DNA of 64,000 bases from positions 2,604,001-2,668,000 of the forward strand of contig NZ_CP078069.1 in the NCBI RefSeq assembly GCF_019195435.1. The letters are read 5' to 3'. Under the pieces are notes generated by a model that was given only the letters and a program-made list of their open reading frames with translations, ran no database searches and was not told the DNA's origin. This document shows, piece by piece, positions 60,089 through 64,000 of the stretch (position 1 is its first letter; each line of letters begins with the position of its first letter). The translations under genes and the position numbers were made by a program. The DNA comes from Comamonas sp. NLF-1-9 (GTDB lineage: Bacteria > Pseudomonadota > Gammaproteobacteria > Burkholderiales > Burkholderiaceae_C).

Positions 60089-60475
60089 TCAGCTGGCGTT
60101 GACGTGCGGCAGAATTTGCACTTCCACCAGGTCGCCGGCGGCGCTGGTGGTGCCCAGCGCCCGGGCGCAGTGGTGCGTGGCGTCGCCCACCACGGCCTTG
60201 CCGTTGGCGTCGGGCTTGAGGTAGTCGCCAAGGGCAATGTTGTTGGCAGCGGCCTCCACCAGGTAGCTGTAGGCGGTGACCACGCTCAGCGCTTCGCCGC
60301 TCTTGGCCGCCTCCTCGCTGATGCCTTGCACGAAGTTGACGGCGGCCGCCGTGGTGGCAACGGCCTGCTTGCCTTCGTAGGTGACGAAGCGGTGGGCGGC
60401 AATGTCCGCCTGCGCCACCACGGTGGTGGCGTGCGTTTTGTCAAACTGGCGGCCGGGGTTGTTTTGCGATGCCAT
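60089..60475 (-). CDS. DUF2190 capsid decoration/fibre-like protein
   Basis: A 128-residue protein reading DKTHATTVVAQADIAAHRFVTYEGKQA ... VVTAYSYLVEAAANNIALGDYLKPDANGKAVV, the pattern of DUF2190 (small capsid-associated proteins with a beta-barrel). It directly follows the major capsid gene and likely decorates its lattice. AGGAG precedes the start. Confidence 0.85.
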   Translation of the reverse strand: MASQNNPGRQFDKTHATTVVAQADIAAHRFVTYEGKQAVATTAAAVNFVQGISEEAAKSGEALSVVTAYSYLVEAAANNIALGDYLKPDANGKAVVGDATHHCARALGTTSAAGDLVEVQILPHVNAS

Positions 60476-60497
60476 GTCGGGGGTGCTCCTGGATAAA

Positions 60498-61466
60498 TCA
60501 GTTCGGGTTTTTGAACAGGAAACCAGCGCCGGCGCGCACCAGCGTGGGCGTGCGCTCAAACGTGGCGCCGTAGATCCAGCTCTTGGTCTCGCGCTGGTAA
60601 TAGGGCGTCTCCACCATGGGGTGCCCGTCCATCCAGCTGGTGAAGCCGTAGGCCGGCTCGCCCAGCGCCAGGCCCGTGCCCTCGGGGCCGATGGGCGGCA
60701 CATAGGCCAAGATGGCGTTGTTGCCCCACACGTCGGCGGTGGCGCCGGCTTCATTGGTCCAGATGGCTTCACCCACGACGATGTTGTTCACCTTGAGGAT
60801 GGCCTTGAGCTGCTCCATGGTGGCCGGGCCCTTGACGCCGCCCGCGCCCGTCAGGTAGCTCTGCACCTCCTTGTTGAGCTGCAGCGCGCCGAAGGCCACG
60901 GCCGAGACCAGCAGGGTGTTGGGCCTGCGCCCGGTGCCCGAGCGGATGGTGTTGGCCGCGGCGGCAATGTCGCTCACCGGCGTACCGCTGGCATGGCTCC
61001 ACTTGTATTTGCCGGTGGTGTTGTCGTAGGTGCGCGTGTTGCTGGCGTAGGGCGTGGCATCCGTGGCAATGGCCGCGGCTTCGAGCTCGTAGTCCAGGTT
61101 CAGGATCTGCAGCGCGGTGTTGACCGCGATCTGGCTGATGGCGACGTTGGCGCCCACGTTCAGGCGCCGGGCTTCGTCGGCCTCCTGGATCAGCTCGCGC
61201 GGGATGGGCACGTCGATGGCGTGCTGCGCGACCGTATAGGTCTGGCCCTGCCAGCTGATCTTGACCTGCTTGGTGGCCGCGCCCGGGGCGCGGCGGGTGT
61301 TGTAGGCGCGGGTGGCCGCGTCGCCAAGACTTGCCAGCTGAAAGCCGCGCAGCGCCGCGGGCAGGCGCGGAAACAGCGCCTGCGCCGCCATGGGCGATTG
61401 CACGGCGCCGGCCAGCATCAGGTTGCCCAGAATGGGGTTGGCCATGCGCACTTGATTGGGGGTCAT
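60498..61466 (-). CDS. Major capsid protein
   Basis: A 322-residue protein between the protease/scaffold and decoration genes. The internal E-loop and P-domain-like segments (QEADEARRLNVGANVAISQIAVNTALQI) and an ending with GATFERTPTLVRAGAGFLFKNPN resemble HK97-type major heads of transposable phages. GAGGAG lies nine bases before the start. N-terminal MTPNQVRMANPILGNLMLAG is not obviously cleaved. The HK97 fold is inferred. Confidence 0.85.
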   Translation of the reverse strand: MTPNQVRMANPILGNLMLAGAVQSPMAAQALFPRLPAALRGFQLASLGDAATRAYNTRRAPGAATKQVKISWQGQTYTVAQHAIDVPIPRELIQEADEARRLNVGANVAISQIAVNTALQILNLDYELEAAAIATDATPYASNTRTYDNTTGKYKWSHASGTPVSDIAAAANTIRSGTGRRPNTLLVSAVAFGALQLNKEVQSYLTGAGGVKGPATMEQLKAILKVNNIVVGEAIWTNEAGATADVWGNNAILAYVPPIGPEGTGLALGEPAYGFTSWMDGHPMVETPYYQRETKSWIYGATFERTPTLVRAGAGFLFKNPN

Positions 61467-61500
61467 GGGTGGGTGCTCCTCTATATATGAAGGGTGTGGC

Positions 61501-62034
61501 TCAGGCGCCCAGGTTGAGCACGTGGCCCATGGCCTCGGCGTAGCTCACGCTGGGGTGCTCGCGCTGGTACTGGCGCGCCGCCTGGTCGATCTCGGCGTCG
61601 CCCTTGCCGCGCGCATCAAACGCGCCGGCGCCGCTGGCGCCTGCCTGCTCGCCAAAGTTCACGGCCGCGGTGCGGCTGCTCATCTGGCCCTGCAGCCAGG
61701 CGCACATTTGCATGGCGGTGACCTGGGTGGTGGTGTCGCCTTCGGCAAACGAGACGGGCTGCGCGGTGGTGGCCACGGCCTCCAGCGTGGCAATGGCCAG
61801 CGCCTTGTCTTTGGGCAGCAGACGCCCGGCTTTGATCTCGGCTTCGGCAAAGCTGGCAAAGCCTGCGCGCCGCTGGGTGGCGGCTTGCTCGGCGTAGCTC
61901 TGCACCTGCGCGGCAGCGGCATCCGCCGCGTCTTGCGCGGCCTTGGCCTTGGCCTCGGCGGCGGCATTGGCCTCAGCCAGTGCCTTGTTGTCGGCGCGCA
62001 GCTTCTCCAGCTCGGCCTTCTCTTGCTCACTCAT
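61501..62034 (-). CDS. Nested scaffold protein (Mu gpZ-like internal start)
   Basis: An ATG at 62034, in frame within the protease gene, begins MSEQEKAELEKLRADNKAL and shares its stop. GAGGAG lies six bases before it, a stronger ribosome site than at the full-length start. The 177-residue product is almost wholly coiled coil up to residue ~75, then LPKDKALAIATLEAV and a C-terminal capsid-binding-like tail. This is the organisation of Mu I/Z. Confidence 0.7.
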   Translation of the reverse strand: MSEQEKAELEKLRADNKALAEANAAAEAKAKAAQDAADAAAAQVQSYAEQAATQRRAGFASFAEAEIKAGRLLPKDKALAIATLEAVATTAQPVSFAEGDTTTQVTAMQMCAWLQGQMSSRTAAVNFGEQAGASGAGAFDARGKGDAEIDQAARQYQREHPSVSYAEAMGHVLNLGA

Positions 62035-62580
62035 GGGGGACTCCTCGGGTGGTTGCACGGGTGCGGGCTCGCCCGCGGGTTGGGAAAAGTTCAGCGCCTC
62101 GTCCAGGGCGCCGTATTCGGCAAAGCCGATGTCCTTGAGGCCCGCCACCGCCGGCGGCTGCGCGCCCAAAAACGCGACGTGGCGCAGGTACCACTTGCCA
62201 GGCGTGGGGTTGTGCGGTGCGTCGGGCGGGTAGAGGCTGGCGCTCCTCTTCTTGAAGCGCCCGGCCTTGACCATCTCGGCAAACTGCACGTCCACCTGCG
62301 CGGGGTCTATGGCCAGGTTGCCGCGCTCATTGACGTACACGCGCGCCACCCAGCCGTAGGCGGGCAGGTTGTCGCGCGGGTGGCCTACGGTGAGCGGTGC
62401 CTCGCGCAGCTCGCGGTTGTAGCTGTCGGCAATCTCTTGCAGTTGCGCGCGGGTGAAAGTGTGGCTGCGCCCGGCGTCGTCGCGGTGCGTGCCGGCGCGA
62501 AAGATTTCGATGCCGCCGGGCAGCAGCTCGGACGCGCCGGCGCTCTTGTTGGGGGGCTCAGGTGATGCCATGGCGGGCAT
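61501..62580 (-). CDS. Mu gpI-like prohead protease with C-terminal scaffold
   Basis: A 359-residue maturation protein. The N-terminal half (IEIFRAGTHRDDAGRSHTFTRAQL, APLTVGHPRDNLPAYGWVARVY, KWYLRHVAFLGAQPPAVAG) is the Mu I protease domain, with conserved GHP and HVAFLG stretches that include candidate catalytic residues. The C-terminal half is a scaffold coiled coil. In Mu the scaffold (Z) is also made from an in-frame internal start; the same is visible here. The start may be 62580 or the ATG at 62571. Confidence 0.88.
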   Translation of the reverse strand: MPAMASPEPPNKSAGASELLPGGIEIFRAGTHRDDAGRSHTFTRAQLQEIADSYNRELREAPLTVGHPRDNLPAYGWVARVYVNERGNLAIDPAQVDVQFAEMVKAGRFKKRSASLYPPDAPHNPTPGKWYLRHVAFLGAQPPAVAGLKDIGFAEYGALDEALNFSQPAGEPAPVQPPEESPMSEQEKAELEKLRADNKALAEANAAAEAKAKAAQDAADAAAAQVQSYAEQAATQRRAGFASFAEAEIKAGRLLPKDKALAIATLEAVATTAQPVSFAEGDTTTQVTAMQMCAWLQGQMSSRTAAVNFGEQAGASGAGAFDARGKGDAEIDQAARQYQREHPSVSYAEAMGHVLNLGA

Positions 62581-62606
62581 CGTCGTGCCCGCGGGCCGCC
62601 AGTATC

Positions 62607-62622
62607 AAATGACGGCGGTCAG
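62607..62622. promoter_or_regulatory. Shared 16-bp motif upstream of the protease gene
   Basis: AAATGACGGCGGTCAG, 27-42 bases upstream of the protease start, repeats the motif at 57840 with one mismatch. It lies in the 49-base gap after the mor gene, where Mu has its middle promoter. GTGAATCAC next to it is a second small palindrome. A Mor/C-type activator site is possible. Confidence 0.45.
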
Positions 62623-62629
62623 TGATTCA

Positions 62630-63082
62630 CTACAACGGCAGCTCGCGCTGGCGCCGGGCGCGTTCGGCGCGCAGCCAGCGCGCCTCGATGCGGCGCACGT
62701 GCCGGTCGGTGATGCCCACCAGGCGCGCCACGGCCACGTAGTCTTGCCGATGCTGCGCCAGCAGCGCAATCACGCGCGCGGCCATGGCGCTTCTCTGAAT
62801 GTCCGCGCCCTGGTTGATGTACAGCTGCCCGCCGCCCAGGTCGGCAGCGATGCCCAGCACCAGCTCGCAGGCCAGTTGCGCGCCCGCATCATCCTCCAGG
62901 CCCTGGGCGCCGAACACCAGGCTGATGTAGAGCGAGCGCGCCAGCTCGCGCCAGGAGTCGGGCCAGGCCTGGGTGCGGTTTTCCAGCGGCGCCAGCTGCG
63001 CGCTGGAGAGCTCGGCCAGCTCGGGGCGCTCGGCCAGCAGCGCGCCGGGGTCTTTGAGGGTGTCGTCTTGCACCGTCGTCAT
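62630..63082 (-). CDS. mor: Mor-family transcription activator
   Basis: A 150-residue protein. The N-terminal ~80 residues form a dimerisation part (LARSLYISLVFGAQGLEDDAG...CELVLGIAADLGGGQLYIN). The C-terminal helix-turn-helix (VIALLAQHRQDYVAVARLVGITDRHVRRIEARW) is typical of Mor/C activators of Mu-like phages. Mor turns on middle transcription. It lies 4 bases after gemA; the protease gene follows directly, with no lysis, terminase or portal genes between. Confidence 0.88.
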   Translation of the reverse strand: MTTVQDDTLKDPGALLAERPELAELSSAQLAPLENRTQAWPDSWRELARSLYISLVFGAQGLEDDAGAQLACELVLGIAADLGGGQLYINQGADIQRSAMAARVIALLAQHRQDYVAVARLVGITDRHVRRIEARWLRAERARRQRELPL

Positions 63083-63086
63083 GGCG

Positions 63087-63494
63087 TCAGCCCTCCTGCC
63101 CGCGCTGCTGCCAGCGTTTGAGCGCTTCGATCAGGCGGCTGAGCTGGGGCCAGTCGCAAAAGCGCAGATCCTCCATGCCGTTTTGGCGCTTGATCCAGGC
63201 GCGCAAGGCGGGCGCGGAGGTGTCGGCAATGATGCCGTCGCGCCCGAGCTGCTTCCACAGCGCCCAGACCTTGCGCTCCATGGGTGTGGCGTCCCAGACG
63301 GCGCGGTCGGGCGTGGTGGCCTGGGCGGGTTCGGCCAGTTTTTGCAGGTGGCGGCGCACCCGTGCCTGTTCGCTGGCGCTCAGGGCCTTGGCGCTGCTGT
63401 ACCCCGTCAGGTGCAGCAGCAACGCACGGTAGTCGTCGTCGCTCATGGCGAGCTTGTGCTTGAGCACGTGGATGGCGGCAAGGTGGCGGGCCAT
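63087..63494 (-). CDS. gemA: GemA (Mu Gp16-like) regulatory protein
   Basis: A 135-residue DUF1018 protein: RHLAAIHVLKHKLAMSDDDYRALLLHLTGYSSAKAL at the start and VWALWKQLGRDGIIADTS plus AWIKRQNGMEDLRFCDWPQLSRLIEALK in the C-terminal half. Mu GemA modulates host gene expression and supercoiling. The ATG at 63494, behind GGAGGT at seven bases, is chosen over 63524. It precedes mor. Confidence 0.9.
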   Translation of the reverse strand: MARHLAAIHVLKHKLAMSDDDYRALLLHLTGYSSAKALSASEQARVRRHLQKLAEPAQATTPDRAVWDATPMERKVWALWKQLGRDGIIADTSAPALRAWIKRQNGMEDLRFCDWPQLSRLIEALKRWQQRGQEG

Positions 63495-63498
63495 GGCT

Positions 63499-63759
63499 TT
63501 ACCTCCAGGCAGTGGGGCCGCCAATGAGGGCGGCTATGTAGTCGCTGGCGCGGCAGATGCGCACCGGCGGGCGGCGGGCGCTGCGCGTGCGACTCAGGCT
63601 GTCCGGGCCGGGAGCGCACACGCGGCACAGGTCGGAGATCTCGCCGCGACGCAGACCACGGCGCACACGGGTGAAGAAGCCCGTATCCATCGGCAGCCAT
63701 TCGCGGCATTGGCGGCAACGCTGGTAGAGGCCGAATTCGGTGTGGTCCAGTTCCGCCAT
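63499..63759 (-). CDS. Early phage zinc-finger protein, unrecognised
   Basis: An 86-residue protein with CRQC near residues 15-18 and CRVC near 45-48 (YQRCRQCREWLPMD, EISDLCRVCAPG), i.e. a treble-clef-like zinc site, followed by a basic tail. It ends 4 bases before gemA and overlaps its ribosome site. Function unknown; small zinc-finger early proteins are common in Mu-like phages. Confidence 0.7.
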   Translation of the reverse strand: MAELDHTEFGLYQRCRQCREWLPMDTGFFTRVRRGLRRGEISDLCRVCAPGPDSLSRTRSARRPPVRICRASDYIAALIGGPTAWR

Positions 63760-63760
63760 G

Positions 63761-64000
63761 TCAGACCTGCAGGCAAGTGAGCACGAAGCGCATGCTGGGC
63801 AGCTCCAGCGTTTGCGCCAGCAGCGTGCTGGCGTTCACACGAGCAACGGCAAGGGTTTGCCCGTCGCGCCCGGCAAGCGTGGGCGCACTCCACACGCCGC
63901 CTGCGTGATGGATGCACCCGCCGGCTTGCACGCGGCGCAGGAACCAGCCGCTTTGCTGGGGGCTCAAGCGGCCACGGTAGGCGTCCCAGGCGGCGAGCAA
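63761..64000 (-). CDS. Early phage protein, 3' part only, unrecognised
   Basis: The last 79 codons of a gene whose start is beyond the window: AYRGRLSPQQSGWFLRRVQAGG ... TLAVARVNASTLLAQTLELPSM. It holds no motif I can name. The stop is one base before the next start (63759), so it belongs to the same early operon. Confidence 0.6.
   Translation of the reverse strand: MLAAWDAYRGRLSPQQSGWFLRRVQAGGCIHHAGGVWSAPTLAGRDGQTLAVARVNASTLLAQTLELPSMRFVLTCLQV

Larger units (their letters stand above)
45594..64000 (-). mobile_element. Mu-like transposable prophage (late end; extends past the window)
   Basis: All genes from the Dam-like methylase to the right edge read on the minus strand and follow a Mu/B3-like order: early genes, GemA, Mor, protease/scaffold, capsid, decoration, Gp36, Gp37, tail tube, tape measure, tail tip, Com, methylase. 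The boundary is placed at TG 45594, where thiE homology stops and end repeats begin. The other end, the transposase and the repressor are beyond base 64000. The 5-bp target copy (CCGGA, 45589-45593) should recur there. Confidence 0.88.

Overview
The window is GC-rich chromosomal DNA of a betaproteobacterium, most likely Burkholderiales/Comamonadaceae (Acidovorax-like). This is inferred from gene content and order (fur/bamE/dapB, hpf-ptsN-hprK, an ExbB/ExbD-like pair before leuS-lptE-holA, purE-purK-sua5) and from protein character; no database was searched. Bases 1-45593 are ordinary chromosome. The remainder, from 45594 to the right edge, is a Mu-like transposable prophage read on the minus strand and continuing beyond the window.

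Chromosomal part, left to right: the 5' end of moaC; a BepA-like M48 protease; a small four-helix membrane protein and a TerC-family transporter preceded by a leader that looks like a yybP-ykoY (Mn2+) riboswitch; a DUF2007 zinc-ribbon protein; yaeQ; purB; a glutathione S-transferase; an RND efflux pump with its adaptor; glnE; the giant AsmA-like yhdP coupled to a nitrilase-superfamily gene; an OmpA-like lipoprotein; a 50-residue membrane protein whose start codon overlaps that of divergent mltA; transketolase and GAPDH with a clear terminator; an SGNH-like lipoprotein; purE-purK-sua5; a thioredoxin-TPR protein; a META lipoprotein; purC; hpf, ptsN and hprK; fur divergent from bamE-dapB; an ExbB/ExbD pair; leuS-lptE-holA; a PAS-GGDEF-EAL protein; a sirtuin gene split by a small mobile element; and a TPP riboswitch followed by thiM-thiE. 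Four purine genes (purB, purE, purK, purC) lie within 26 kb.

Two repeat families stand out. (1) A 163-164 bp palindromic, MITE-like element occurs twice in opposite orientation around the GGDEF-EAL gene. One copy sits inside the sirtuin gene with a TA duplication on either side, and removing it restores the reading frame exactly. A degenerate end of the same element forms the sirtuin 3' end. (2) A 44-bp, AT-richer imperfect palindrome appears in five unrelated coding sequences (the M48 protease signal peptide, the RND adaptor C-terminus, sua5, purK, leuS), always without breaking the frame.

The prophage begins with TG at base 45594 inside the 3' end of thiE, whose last codons are phage-encoded. 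From its late end inward it carries a Dam-type methylase with an overlapping Com-like zinc finger (in the position of Mu com-mom), a set of tail tip proteins (one with eleven 14-residue Trp-Gln repeats), a tape measure, tail tube, Gp37-like and Gp36-like proteins, a decoration protein, a major capsid protein, a protease with a nested scaffold start, Mor, GemA (Gp16) and two early genes. No terminase, portal, lysis or tail-chaperone genes lie between Mor and the tape measure, so the phage is either rearranged, deleted, or carries these beyond the window.
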